Positions 40,348 to 49,639 of a stretch of 64,000 bases of DNA are shown piece after piece (within the stretch, counting starts at the first letter, position 1; each line of letters opens with the position of its first letter). Below the pieces are notes generated by a model. It did no database searches. It was not told the origin of the DNA and saw nothing but the letters and a program-made list of their open reading frames with translations. Source of the DNA: Flavobacterium sp. SUN052 (GTDB lineage: Bacteria > Bacteroidota > Bacteroidia > Flavobacteriales > Flavobacteriaceae); assembly GCF_028867935.1 (NCBI RefSeq), contig NZ_JAPQNS010000017.1, positions 88,512 through 152,511 on the forward strand, given 5' to 3'. The translations under genes and the position numbers were made by a program.

Positions 40348-43300
40348 TTAAAAACGAACGTTCAGGTTAAAACCGACACTGCGCGTTGTTGGCAAGCCAG
40401 TTGATTCGAGTCCTACCAAGTTATCAGAGCTAAAGCCAAACGACTCAGGATCGATGTTTGGTACCCACTTCTTCAGGATCGCCACGTTGTTAGCCACTGC
40501 ATTCAGGCGAATTCCTTTGATAAACAGGCTAGGAGGCAACAGCTTGGTAAAGTCATAGCCCAGGCTGATTTGCCGGAGTTTCCACAAACCAGCATTATAT
40601 ACAACCTGCTCGCCCAAGCTCTTTGAGCGACCTACCGAGTAGTAGTCCTGTACAAAAGCACGAACTGTATTTGGCTCACCTTTTTCGTTTACACCAACGC
40701 CAACCATTTTATTGTCGGCTTCGCCCCGGCCAATAAGTGTTTCGCTATGTAATCCGTGACGGAATGCATTCAGGTTAGTGCCTGAGATCATTTTTCCACC
40801 CAGTTTAAAGTCAATCAGAACCGACAGGGTTACGCCCTTGTAACCGAATGAGTTGGTGATACCACCGGTGTATTTAGGCAAAGCCGACCCAAATGAGATA
40901 GGTGTTGCGGTCCGCACAGGTAAGCCATCACCACCGTGGATAATTTGACCAGCCGCATTGCGCTGATAACCGAATGAATACAACTGACCCAATTCCTGAC
41001 CAACCACCTGCCGCAGGTCGCCCACGTAGATGCCGTTACCAACCACAATCTGCTCAGGCAGTTTGTCTTTGTTGTAGTCTTTTTCAGGTGAACCGTCGTC
41101 GTCGGTCAACAGGCGGAGCAGTTTAGTTTTGTTATAGGCTCCGTTCAATGTTACGTCCCACGAGAAACCTCTGGTGCGAACGGGAGCCAGATTGAGCAAT
41201 AACTCAACACCCTGGTTGCGGCTCTGTCCGCTGTTAATCAGCGTACTGGTATATCCCGAAGCATCGGACGATTGGGCCTGTACAATCTGGTCGCTGGTAA
41301 TCTTGCGGTAGACTGCGAAATCGATTCCCAATCGGTTGTTAAACAGTTTCAACTCCAGACCTGCTTCAGTTTCAGCAGTCCGGCTTGGCTTGAGCGTAGC
41401 ACTTGGCACCGTGCTGGACGTAATGTTACCCACTGGCTGTCCCAGACCTGCCGGGTTGGGGAACAGGTTAGCATTAACCGAGTAGAACAGGTTGTTTGAG
41501 TAGGGAGATACGTCTCCATCGCTACCAACTTCGGCATAGGCCGCCCGGATTTTACCAAAATTGAGCCATCCTGGCAGGTTATCGAATGCTTGCGAGAACA
41601 CAAAGCTACCCGTTAACGACGGATACAGGATGCTCCGGTTAGCCGGGGCCAGGGTTGAGAACCAGTCGTTACGAACCGTTCCATTCAGGAACAGATAGTC
41701 GTTATAAGACACTTCAGCCTGGGCATACAGTGAATTCACTTTCCGCTCGCTCAATCCATAGGTTGGATCTTTTACCCGGCCGTTCTGCGGCACATACAGA
41801 CCCCGAACAATAAAGTCGGTTACCAGCACGCTGTTCAAATCGCTCCGGCGGTAAAGCTGGTTACCACCAGCGGTGATGTCGATTCCAATCCGACCAAACT
41901 TCCGGTTAGCACCAATCAGGAAGTCGGTGTTGAGCTCGCGGAAACGGCGTGAATCCTGTACAAACGCACCATTCACAAAACCAGCTGGCGCAGCAGCCAG
42001 TGACGCCTGACCCGTTGGGAAGTTGTATTCCTGATCACGTGACCAGTAATCCTGTCCTACCCGGCCTTGCAGATACAGCCAATCGGTGAAGTTATACCGA
42101 GCCGAAATATTGCCAAAAAGCCGATCCCGGCGGATGCGCTCAAACTTGTTGTTCAATACGAAGTATGGATTCGTCCGGTTCATAAACCGCGAATACACAA
42201 ACTCGTTGCCCGTTGCAGGGTTTATCTGGTTGGCTTCCAGCACATCGAGCGGCATTGAGTTAGCCAACGTAAAAATCACGGTTGGCGTACTGTTATCCTG
42301 CTGAGCAATCTGGGGCGGGTTCTTGTTAAACTCGTTCGAGTAGTTGACCGTGCCCGTAATGGTTAGTTTGGGCGACAGGTTGTAGCTAAAGCCGAGGTTG
42401 ATTGTTTTACGGCTATACGTGTTGTTGCGCGTTATGCCCTTGTTGTCAAGATTGCTTAACGACAGGTTAAATCCTCCTTTTTCGCTTCCTGATGAGAGCG
42501 AGATGGTATTGTTCCAGGTTGACCCATCCCGGTAGAATTTGTTGATTCGATTACGAACAGGCGCGTAAGGCACCGTTACACCACCAAAAAGTACCTGAGT
42601 CTGACCAGCAAATTTTTCGCCAAAGCTCCATACGCCCGACGTTGGGTTGGCAGCTGTAGGCCGCACGCCATATTCGCCCTGACCGTATTCGTATTGGTAA
42701 TCCGTAAAATCCAATGGATGGTCAGTCGTGAAGTTGCTGTTATAGGTTACGCCAATTCCCTGTCCTGAACCTTTTGTTTTGGTCGTAATCAGAATAGCTC
42801 CGTCTTTAGCGCGTGATCCATAAAGGGCAGCTGCAGTACCACCTTTCAATACCACCATTCCCTCAATATCATCCGAGTTAATCGACGACAGACCATCGCC
42901 ACCATCCGAGTAATTCCGGTCGCGGCTACCAACGGAGTTATCGCCACCCGTGTTACCATTGTTCTGACCGAAGTTGGTGTTGTCAACTGGCACCCCGTTG
43001 ATAACGATCAGCGGGTTGTTTTGACCCGAGAACGATGACTGTCCCCGAATCCTGATCTTACTGGTACCAGCCGCACCAGTTCCGAGGCTACTGATGTTCA
43101 CCCCCGCAATTTTACCTTGCAGAGCGTTCATAAAGTTAACCGTCCGGTTTGTTGTGATTTGCTCGGGGTTCACCACAGCCGTTGCATACCCCAAACGCTT
43201 GGCTTCTTTCTTAATACCAAGCGCGGTTACAACCACCTCGTTCAGACTCTGCTCCCCTTCCTGGAGGGTTACATCAATCTTTGCCTGATTGCCAACCGTT

Positions 43301-43575
43301 ATTTCCTGCCCTTTAAAACCAATGGCCGAAAAAACAAGTACAGCCCCTGTTGATGGAACCTGTAACGAGTAATCACCCGTGGCATTGGTTGTAGTACCAT
43401 TTTGGCTTCCTTTGATCAGAACACTCACACCCGGCACAGCCTGATTATCGGCCCCGATAACCCTGCCCGTAATTCGCCGGTCCTGGGCTCGAACCAGCAT
43501 GGATGCACCCAGTAATATTCCTAAAAGGAAACTCCTGAATACATAATTAGATTCTCTTCGTAGTAGTGATTTCAT
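40348..43575 (-). CDS. SusC/RagA-family TonB-linked outer membrane transporter
   Basis: This 1075-residue protein has a signal peptide (about residues 1-30), a carboxypeptidase-D-like domain (DRRITGRVIGADNQAVPGVS), a plug domain opening LNEVVVTALGIKKE (the classical SusC TonB-box region), and a C-terminal barrel ending FNLNVRF. It partners with the following SusD-like lipoprotein. It lacks an N-terminal STN domain. The 270 bases upstream carry a TGTGTC palindrome and T-rich repeats. Confidence 0.93.
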   Translation of the reverse strand: MKSLLRRESNYVFRSFLLGILLGASMLVRAQDRRITGRVIGADNQAVPGVSVLIKGSQNGTTTNATGDYSLQVPSTGAVLVFSAIGFKGQEITVGNQAKIDVTLQEGEQSLNEVVVTALGIKKEAKRLGYATAVVNPEQITTNRTVNFMNALQGKIAGVNISSLGTGAAGTSKIRIRGQSSFSGQNNPLIVINGVPVDNTNFGQNNGNTGGDNSVGSRDRNYSDGGDGLSSINSDDIEGMVVLKGGTAAALYGSRAKDGAILITTKTKGSGQGIGVTYNSNFTTDHPLDFTDYQYEYGQGEYGVRPTAANPTSGVWSFGEKFAGQTQVLFGGVTVPYAPVRNRINKFYRDGSTWNNTISLSSGSEKGGFNLSLSNLDNKGITRNNTYSRKTINLGFSYNLSPKLTITGTVNYSNEFNKNPPQIAQQDNSTPTVIFTLANSMPLDVLEANQINPATGNEFVYSRFMNRTNPYFVLNNKFERIRRDRLFGNISARYNFTDWLYLQGRVGQDYWSRDQEYNFPTGQASLAAAPAGFVNGAFVQDSRRFRELNTDFLIGANRKFGRIGIDITAGGNQLYRRSDLNSVLVTDFIVRGLYVPQNGRVKDPTYGLSERKVNSLYAQAEVSYNDYLFLNGTVRNDWFSTLAPANRSILYPSLTGSFVFSQAFDNLPGWLNFGKIRAAYAEVGSDGDVSPYSNNLFYSVNANLFPNPAGLGQPVGNITSSTVPSATLKPSRTAETEAGLELKLFNNRLGIDFAVYRKITSDQIVQAQSSDASGYTSTLINSGQSRNQGVELLLNLAPVRTRGFSWDVTLNGAYNKTKLLRLLTDDDGSPEKDYNKDKLPEQIVVGNGIYVGDLRQVVGQELGQLYSFGYQRNAAGQIIHGGDGLPVRTATPISFGSALPKYTGGITNSFGYKGVTLSVLIDFKLGGKMISGTNLNAFRHGLHSETLIGRGEADNKMVGVGVNEKGEPNTVRAFVQDYYSVGRSKSLGEQVVYNAGLWKLRQISLGYDFTKLLPPSLFIKGIRLNAVANNVAILKKWVPNIDPESFGFSSDNLVGLESTGLPTTRSVGFNLNVRF

Positions 43576-43691
43576 CCGATTGCGTAATTAAGGGGATTAA
43601 GTAAATTGTTAATACCTCAAGGGAATACTTTTGAAAGTAAAACTTGGTTTTTTGTGCAATCTACTGATTTTTTTGTCATTTTCCGGCGTTT

Positions 43692-43708
43692 TGTGTCAAA
43701 TAGACACA
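43692..43708. promoter_or_regulatory. Palindromic site TGTGTC-N5-GACACA
   Basis: A perfect 6-bp dyad with a five-base spacer lies in the divergent region between the susC gene and the NtrC-type regulator, amid several TTTTTTGT units (43640-43740). It has the form of a dimeric repressor or activator site. Confidence 0.35.
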
Positions 43709-43845
43709 TAATTTTTTGTCGGTTCCATTTTTGTCTTTTTTTATGAAAAAAACGGCTCTATTTGCAAATTGATGGGGTTTTAACTTACATTCGTCCGTTT
43801 TCCTGTTAACCCCGATACAACACCAGCCTTTATTAAACCGCAATT

Positions 43846-44997
43846 ATGGCTAAACTCATCATTGTTGATGACGAAAAGAGCATCCGTGACGCACTTCGCG
43901 ACATTCTTGAATATGAAGGATACGAAGTAGATGAAGCAAAAGACGGCGAAGAGGGGCTTGATATGATTATCAAATCCAACTACGACGTTGCCTTGTGCGA
44001 CATTAAAATGCCCAAAATGGATGGCCTTGAGCTACTCCTGAAAGCGGGCGAAGCGGGCCGGGGCACTCAGTTTGTGATGGTATCTGCTTTTGGTAATGTG
44101 GAGAATGCCGTAGAAGCGACCAAGAGAGGAGCATTTGATTTCATCACCAAACCACCAGATCTGAATCGCCTGCTCGTTACGGTGCGTAACGCCCTGGAGC
44201 GGTCGAAGATGGCGCAGGAGACCAAAACGCTCCGCAAGCGCATCTATAAACTCAATGAAATTGTTGGCGAATCTCCTGCTATTCAAAAAGTAAAGGAAAC
44301 CATCAACCGTGTTTCGGCAACCGAAGCCCGTGTGTTAGTAACGGGGGCTAATGGGTCGGGTAAAGAGATGGTTGCCAAGCAAATTCATGAAAAAGGCAAC
44401 CGCGCTAACATGCCGTTGGTTGAAGTGAACTGCGCAGCCATTCCGGGCGAACTCATCGAAAGCGAACTATTCGGCCACGAAAAAGGCTCGTTTACCGGTG
44501 CAATGGCTAAGCGTGTTGGCAAGTTTGAGCAAGCAGACGGGGGCACGCTGTTCCTTGACGAAATTGGCGATATGAGCCTTTCGGCTCAGGCTAAAGTGCT
44601 TCGGGCTTTGCAGGAAAGTAAGATAACCCGCGTTGGTGGCGACAAAGAAATCAGAGTGAACGTTCGGGTGATTGCCGCAACGAACAAAGATCTGCGCCGG
44701 GAAATTGCTGAAGGAAACTTCCGCGAAGATTTGTTCCACCGCCTGAGTGTAATCGTGATTCACGTACCACCTCTGGCTGAACGTAAAGAAGACATTGGTC
44801 TGTTAGCCGATAAATTCCTACAAGACATCGCTGCTGAATACGGTGCTCCCGTGAAAGAGCTTAGCATCGATGCGCTTCAACACTTACAGAGTCTTCCCTG
44901 GACGGGTAACGTCCGTGAGCTTCGCAACGTAATCGAACGGCTGGTCATCATGTGTGGCGATACCATCACTGGCGACGACGTGGCTTTGTATGCGTAA
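43846..44997 (+). CDS. Response regulator with AAA+ sigma-54 activator domain, lacking a DNA-binding domain
   Basis: The 383-residue protein has a receiver domain (DDE at 8-10, phospho-acceptor D52, [10 protein letters not shown]) and a sigma-54 AAA+ domain: Walker [10 protein letters not shown], the GAFTGA loop as GSFTGA ([15 protein letters not shown]), Walker [13 protein letters not shown] and the sensor end [13 protein letters not shown]. It ends about 10 residues after that point, so the C-terminal Fis-type HTH of classic NtrC/AtoC proteins is missing. It may act without specific DNA contacts, or as an anti-termination/other AAA+ regulator. Followed by a strong hairpin. Confidence 0.88.
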   Translation: MAKLIIVDDEKSIRDALRDILEYEGYEVDEAKDGEEGLDMIIKSNYDVALCDIKMPKMDGLELLLKAGEAGRGTQFVMVSAFGNVENAVEATKRGAFDFITKPPDLNRLLVTVRNALERSKMAQETKTLRKRIYKLNEIVGESPAIQKVKETINRVSATEARVLVTGANGSGKEMVAKQIHEKGNRANMPLVEVNCAAIPGELIESELFGHEKGSFTGAMAKRVGKFEQADGGTLFLDEIGDMSLSAQAKVLRALQESKITRVGGDKEIRVNVRVIAATNKDLRREIAEGNFREDLFHRLSVIVIHVPPLAERKEDIGLLADKFLQDIAAEYGAPVKELSIDALQHLQSLPWTGNVRELRNVIERLVIMCGDTITGDDVALYA

Positions 44998-45006
44998 TGT
45001 CTGAAC

Positions 45007-45052
45007 AAAAAAGAACCAGGATTTGAGCAAGATTAAATCCTGGTTCTTTTTT
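45007..45052. terminator. Bidirectional terminator
   Basis: AAAAGAACCAGGATTT and AAATCCTGGTTCTTTT make a 16-bp stem with a ten-base loop and A/T tracts, between the response regulator and the convergent LuxE-like gene. Confidence 0.85.
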
Positions 45053-46148
45053 AAATTACCATCAGATTACATCCCCGCACATCCGAATTATCAAACCGTC
45101 CCATCACCTTGAATGAGCCAGGCGTTGGACCATACTGGCCTAGATCGCTGGTTTCGATAAAGCTGCACGAATCCAAATTGGCTAAGTCAACCACGTTAAT
45201 GCCTCCGGTGCGCGTATAATCAACTGGAAAAATGGTGAACGGATCGTTGATGTCACGGAGCAGAATGCGCATAGTGGCACCCGGATAAAAAATCCCATCA
45301 CCCGTTGAATAACCCTGAGAAAGCAACTCGGTCATGCCATATTCCGAATGAACCGTGTCAACGCTCAATTTCTCGCCTAGAATCTGGTGTACTTCTTCCC
45401 GGATCATCTCCCGACGGCGACCCTTCATCCCCCCCGTCTCCATTACGATTACGCGCTTGCTTTGGCCAATAAACGAAAGGTCGGTGGGTGACTCAACCCA
45501 GTCGAGCAAAGCAAAGGTGACACCAATGAGCAGGATTTTTCGGGTCGATGTGGCAAGCAGGTATTTGATGTGCTGAGCTAACTCAGTAGTATTGTGCAAG
45601 TAAAATCCTGAGTCAGCAGACCCCGTCTGGGCGACAAACTCCTGAACCATATACACGAGCGACGAGTTATTTCGTTCAAGATAGGATGGCAGCAAGGCCA
45701 GAATGTGGAAGTCGGTCAGGGGGCCGTAGGTTTCCTCAAAAATACGCTGACTGATTGCCTTGTATAAGCTGGCATCGAACAGATAATGACAACTGGTGTA
45801 GGCTCCCGTTGTGCCGCTGCTGGCAAAACAAACGGCCCCATCAATGGCTTCTTTTGTTACATTGCTGGCCGATACGATCTGGTGCTGCTTGAAAAATCCA
45901 ATGGGCATAAACGGCACCTTGTCTAGTCGCTGAATATGCGCCGGTTCTACTCCGAGAGCATGTAGATAAGCTTGATAGGTGGGATTTTGGGTTGCTTGAT
46001 ACCGAAAAATGGTCAATGCCAAGGAGTCGAATTGCTCGGCATCAACGGCCAGAATTCGTTGTCTTAGCTCCTCCCGATGACTGGCTGATTCGGTCGAAAA
46101 ATTAGTTAAGAAACTTTGCAAACGAAAAAATACGTTAAAGTGAGTCAC
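45051..46148 (-). CDS. LuxE/PaaK-like acyl-protein synthetase
   Basis: The product, about 365 residues, belongs to the acyl-adenylate-forming LuxE/PaaK superfamily: the adenylation loop CFASSGTTGAYTS, the METGGMKGRRREM segment and the VHSEYGMTELLSQGY motif are visible. LuxE-type enzymes activate fatty acids and pass them to Cys or CoA. No luciferase or reductase genes are near. The reading frame opens with TTG at 46172, but GTG 46148 or TTG 46121 are more likely, because the divergent lipoprotein starts at 46161. The start is therefore uncertain. Confidence 0.75.
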   Translation of the reverse strand: MTHFNVFFRLQSFLTNFSTESASHREELRQRILAVDAEQFDSLALTIFRYQATQNPTYQAYLHALGVEPAHIQRLDKVPFMPIGFFKQHQIVSASNVTKEAIDGAVCFASSGTTGAYTSCHYLFDASLYKAISQRIFEETYGPLTDFHILALLPSYLERNNSSLVYMVQEFVAQTGSADSGFYLHNTTELAQHIKYLLATSTRKILLIGVTFALLDWVESPTDLSFIGQSKRVIVMETGGMKGRRREMIREEVHQILGEKLSVDTVHSEYGMTELLSQGYSTGDGIFYPGATMRILLRDINDPFTIFPVDYTRTGGINVVDLANLDSCSFIETSDLGQYGPTPGSFKVMGRFDNSDVRGCNLMVI

Positions 46149-46160
46149 GATTACAACATC

Positions 46161-46712
46161 ATGAAACGGCAACTAATTCACCCAGTTCTGTTCCTATTCG
46201 GTATCACGCTACTGCTTTCGTCCTGCTGGAACGAACCCGATTTCTCCGATACGCCAAAGATCGAGTTTTTGGGTCTCTCACCCTTCAAAAGGCTTCCTTC
46301 GAGAGGGGGTGTTGGCGGTGGCGAACGCGATTCAGTTGTTATTAGCTTAAACTTTACTGACGGCGACGGCGACCTCGGCGTAAATTCTCCCCGTAACAAA
46401 GCCGATTCGGCTGTCTATTATTCGACTTTTAAAGATTGGGGCAACTACCAAATCAAAGTACTTCGGCTGGTCAACAACAAGTACGAGGAGTTGATCTTGC
46501 CTGAGAACAAAGTTTTGGTTTTCCCTCGATTGACCAAAGAAGGCACGAAAGGCGCTATTGAAGGGACACTCGATTTCCGGCAGGTCTTTTACTATAGCCG
46601 TAATGCAAAAATCACCCCCGTTAAATTCCAGATCAAGATTCGTGACCGTAGCCTTCTCGAAAGTAATACGGTTGAAACGGATACCGTCCACGTACCGATC
46701 TTATCACAATAG
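46161..46712 (+). CDS. Lipoprotein with an inserted repeat-derived segment, unknown function
   Basis: The 183-residue product has a lipoprotein signal (Cys at about 22, LLLSSCWNEPD) and a beta-sandwich-like region with the calcium-type DGDGDLG segment. Between KIEFLGLS and DSVVISLNF the sequence PFKRLPSRGGVGGGER is rich in Arg and Gly and coded by G-rich DNA (46280-46325) unlike the rest of the gene. It looks like an in-frame repeat insertion. It starts at ATG 46161 and shares a short divergent region with the LuxE-like gene. Confidence 0.7.
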   Translation: MKRQLIHPVLFLFGITLLLSSCWNEPDFSDTPKIEFLGLSPFKRLPSRGGVGGGERDSVVISLNFTDGDGDLGVNSPRNKADSAVYYSTFKDWGNYQIKVLRLVNNKYEELILPENKVLVFPRLTKEGTKGAIEGTLDFRQVFYYSRNAKITPVKFQIKIRDRSLLESNTVETDTVHVPILSQ

Positions 46713-46719
46713 ATAAAAG

Positions 46720-46778
46720 AAAACCTAAAAAGGGGAGGAACACGTATGAGATTCGTGTTCCTCCCCTTTTTAGGTTTT
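46720..46778. terminator. 25-bp perfect hairpin terminator between convergent genes
   Basis: AAAACCTAAAAAGGGGAGGA (46720-46744, extended) is the exact reverse complement of 46754-46778. With a nine-base loop and A/T ends it ends transcription of the lipoprotein and the histidine kinase genes. Confidence 0.9.
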
Positions 46779-46790
46779 ACCCCTTTGTCG

Positions 46791-47981
46791 TTACGTTTCC
46801 TTATTCAGTACAATCCGGAACGTGGTTCCTTTACCCACTTCGGAGTTCTTGACAAAAAGCTTTCCGTTGTGGTACTCCTCCACAATCCGTTTGGCCAGCG
46901 TGAGGCCCAGGCCCCAACCACGTTTTTTGGTGCTGAAACCCGGTGCAAATACCTTCTGCATGTTTGCTTTGGAAATACCCTTACCCGTATCCGTGATATC
47001 GATAGCCACCTCGTCGTTGTTAAGAGGTATCATTCGGAGCCGAAGTTCGCCCACGCCCGCCATTGCATCCACCGCGTTTTTGCAAACATTCTCGATGACC
47101 CACTCAAACAGCAACCGATTTATACGCACCGTTTGCGAAGGAGGCAGATTACTCTCAACGCTCATTTTCACTTTGGTAGAGATACGTCGGGCCAAGTAGT
47201 CGGTGAATTGCTTTACAACCTCACCCAGATTCTCTTCTTTAAGTGTTGGGATGGAGCCAATGCTGGAGAATCGTCCCGTTATGGTATTCAGTCGCTCTAC
47301 ATCCTTTTCAATTTCGTCGGTGACAGTTTCATCATACTGCTCCGGCATTGAGCGCATGTACTCTACCCAAGCCATCAACGACGACAGGGGTGTCCCTAAC
47401 TGATGAGCCGTTTCTTTGGCCAAACCCACCCAAACCCGGTTCTGCTCGGCCCGGCGTGATGAACTAAATGAGAGGTAAGCCAGAAAACCCAAGGCTATAA
47501 GAATGAATAGTAATGCGAACGGAAAATAACTGAGTTGCCGCAGGAGCGAAGAGTTATTGAAATATACCAATCCAAAATCGCCATCGCGCAAATCAACCCG
47601 CACGGGCAGGTGTTTTTTTCGCATCTCGATTAACTGACTCCGCAAATATTGTTGCTTCTGCTCTGGGGTGAACTCCTCAGGAAACTCAATATTCAGGTTG
47701 TAGGCAGGCTCCTTGTGTTCATTGACATAAATAGCCGGGATATTCTCATTGGCCTCTAACACTTCCTGCCAGATAAAATTGACATCGGTGTTAAGGTCTG
47801 CCTTTAGTACATACCCCAAGGCCTTCGCATACAGTTGAACATACTGCTCCTCACGAGCTTCTAATTTATTAATAATTCGACTCATGAAAATCAACGCCCC
47901 CGACCCTACCAGCAGTAGGTTTAGAGCCACGATGATCTTCAGTACATTATTCTGACTGTATATATCGAATGATTTGAGCAT
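46791..47981 (-). CDS. Sensor histidine kinase
   Basis: The 396-residue protein has two membrane helices (about 13-35 and 152-172) around a 115-residue periplasmic sensor, no clear HAMP, then H193 in KETAHQLGTPLSSL, N box NVCKNAVDAM, G1 ITDTGKGIS and G2 GWGLGLTLAKRI. No response regulator is directly beside it; the nearest is the NtrC-type protein at 43846, on the other strand. The signal sensed is unknown. Confidence 0.9.
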   Translation of the reverse strand: MLKSFDIYSQNNVLKIIVALNLLLVGSGALIFMSRIINKLEAREEQYVQLYAKALGYVLKADLNTDVNFIWQEVLEANENIPAIYVNEHKEPAYNLNIEFPEEFTPEQKQQYLRSQLIEMRKKHLPVRVDLRDGDFGLVYFNNSSLLRQLSYFPFALLFILIALGFLAYLSFSSSRRAEQNRVWVGLAKETAHQLGTPLSSLMAWVEYMRSMPEQYDETVTDEIEKDVERLNTITGRFSSIGSIPTLKEENLGEVVKQFTDYLARRISTKVKMSVESNLPPSQTVRINRLLFEWVIENVCKNAVDAMAGVGELRLRMIPLNNDEVAIDITDTGKGISKANMQKVFAPGFSTKKRGWGLGLTLAKRIVEEYHNGKLFVKNSEVGKGTTFRIVLNKET

Positions 47982-48281
47982 GGATGTGTTTACGACTCAT
48001 TGACTATTATCAACGTTTCGAGATCAAGTTTAGCACGTTCACAGGAAACGATGGCAATTACGGAACAAAAGCCGTTTACCTTTCTGACGTTTTTCTCGAC
48101 TAATGTTAGAATACACTTAAAACGAACGTCGCTTGTGCCTCTATTGTTCTCTTTTAAAATAGGACAATGGCTAGATTTAAAGTATTGTTTAAACCAATTC
48201 TAAATAACGAGCTAGCGTGAATATCTTATTCATCATGCAGCGATCGGGTTGTAATTTTGTAAGGTGAAGTGATACTGTGGT
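47982..48281. other. Divergent intergenic region between the histidine kinase and hemA
   Basis: Three hundred bases that hold a -7 element for hemA (48252) and otherwise A/T-rich sequence. A short plus-strand frame from 48000 has no coding character. I see no RNA gene here. Confidence 0.5.
48252..48259 (+). promoter_or_regulatory. -7 promoter element of hemA
   Basis: TAATTTTG matches TAnnTTTG exactly, 22 bases before the hemA ATG. Confidence 0.5.
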
Positions 48282-49562
48282 ATGTTAGATAATTTTAAAT
48301 CAATTAGCCTGTCGCATAAAACCGCTCCTCTGTCGGTTCGTGAGCTAATTGCACTCAACGAAGAAGAGGCAAAGCGGCTAATGCTCCGCTTACGCGACTT
48401 CTTTGGTTTAACGGAACTGCTCGTTGTTTCAACCTGCAACCGTACCGAGGTTTATTACACATTTGGGCAGGACTTGAACCGAGAGATTGCTCAATTGTTG
48501 CTGATTGAAAAAGGACTGACTAATACGGAGACGTATTTACCGTATTTCCAGTTTTATGACGATCACTCAACGGCCGTACATCACCTGTTTGAGGTATGTG
48601 TAGGCTTGCATTCGCAGGTAATTGGCGATATGCAGATTCCGAACCAGGTTAAACATGCTTACCAGTGGTCAGCGGATTTGGACATGGCCGGGCCGTTTCT
48701 GCACCGGTTGATGCATACCATTTTCTTTACCAATAAGCGCGTTGCCCAGGAAACGTCGTTCCGCGATGGAGCCGCTTCGGTGTCGTATGCCGCTGTTGAC
48801 CTAATCGACGAGTTGGTAGGTCATCAGGCACAACCCCGCATTCTGGTGGTTGGTCTTGGCGAAATTGGTGCTGACGTATGTAAAAACCTGGCCGACCGCG
48901 ACCTCAAGAATATTACACTCTGCAACCGTACCCGCGCCAAAGCCGATTCGCTGGCCACGCAATATGGCTTTCAGTTAGCCGACTTCGATCAGCTTACTGT
49001 TGAACTGGAAAAGGCCGATGTGATCATTTCGTCAGTCCAGCTCGATCAACCCATGTTCACTCCTGAATTGCTCAAGGGCATTTCAGTTTTGTCCTACAAA
49101 TATTTCATCGACTTATCTGTACCACGTTCGGTAGATGCTGCTGTAGAACAGATTCCGGGTGTATTGCTTTACAACATTGACCATATCCGCAACCGCGCCG
49201 ACGAAGCCCTCAACCGCCGGGTAGCGTCTATTCCGCAGGTAGAAGCGATTGTTAACCAATCTGTTCTAGAGTTTGGCGACTGGTCGAAAGAAATGATGGT
49301 TTCGCCAACTATCAACAAGCTTAAGAACGCACTCGAGCAAATCCGCCGTGAGGAGATTGGCCGCTATGCGAAAAATATGTCGTCCGACGAGTCAGAAAAG
49401 ATTGATAAGATCACACGCGGCATTATGCAGAAAATCATTAAATTGCCTGTGTTACAGCTTAAGGCAGCCTGCAAACGTGGTGAAGCCGAAACGTTAATCG
49501 ACGTCCTGAACGACCTTTTCAATCTGGAGCAGCAATCTGCTGATTCGCCCCAAAGTCATTGA
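48282..49562 (+). CDS. hemA: Glutamyl-tRNA reductase HemA
   Basis: This 426-residue enzyme has the catalytic Cys52 in STCNRTEVYY, the NADPH domain with VVGLGEIGADVCKNL, and the C-terminal spinal/dimerisation domain. It makes glutamate-1-semialdehyde from Glu-tRNA(Glu), the first step of haem synthesis in this lineage. It is monocistronic, followed by a terminator, then a DUF4230 gene. Confidence 0.95.
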   Translation: MLDNFKSISLSHKTAPLSVRELIALNEEEAKRLMLRLRDFFGLTELLVVSTCNRTEVYYTFGQDLNREIAQLLLIEKGLTNTETYLPYFQFYDDHSTAVHHLFEVCVGLHSQVIGDMQIPNQVKHAYQWSADLDMAGPFLHRLMHTIFFTNKRVAQETSFRDGAASVSYAAVDLIDELVGHQAQPRILVVGLGEIGADVCKNLADRDLKNITLCNRTRAKADSLATQYGFQLADFDQLTVELEKADVIISSVQLDQPMFTPELLKGISVLSYKYFIDLSVPRSVDAAVEQIPGVLLYNIDHIRNRADEALNRRVASIPQVEAIVNQSVLEFGDWSKEMMVSPTINKLKNALEQIRREEIGRYAKNMSSDESEKIDKITRGIMQKIIKLPVLQLKAACKRGEAETLIDVLNDLFNLEQQSADSPQSH

Positions 49563-49582
49563 CATTATGTGATATATCTGAC

Positions 49583-49619
49583 AAACCCCGAAGCAGCAAT
49601 GGTTCGGGGTTTCGTTTTT
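49583..49619 (+). terminator. Terminator of hemA
   Basis: AAACCCCGAA (49583-49592) and TTCGGGGTTT (49603-49612) form a hairpin followed by CGTTTTT. Confidence 0.8.
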
Positions 49620-49639
49620 ATAAACACTCAACCGCAACC

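Noticed and set aside
48000..48203. Open frame of 67 codons in the region before hemA
   Set aside because: Its protein has no domain or signal, base use is unlike coding sequence, and a hemA promoter element lies after it.
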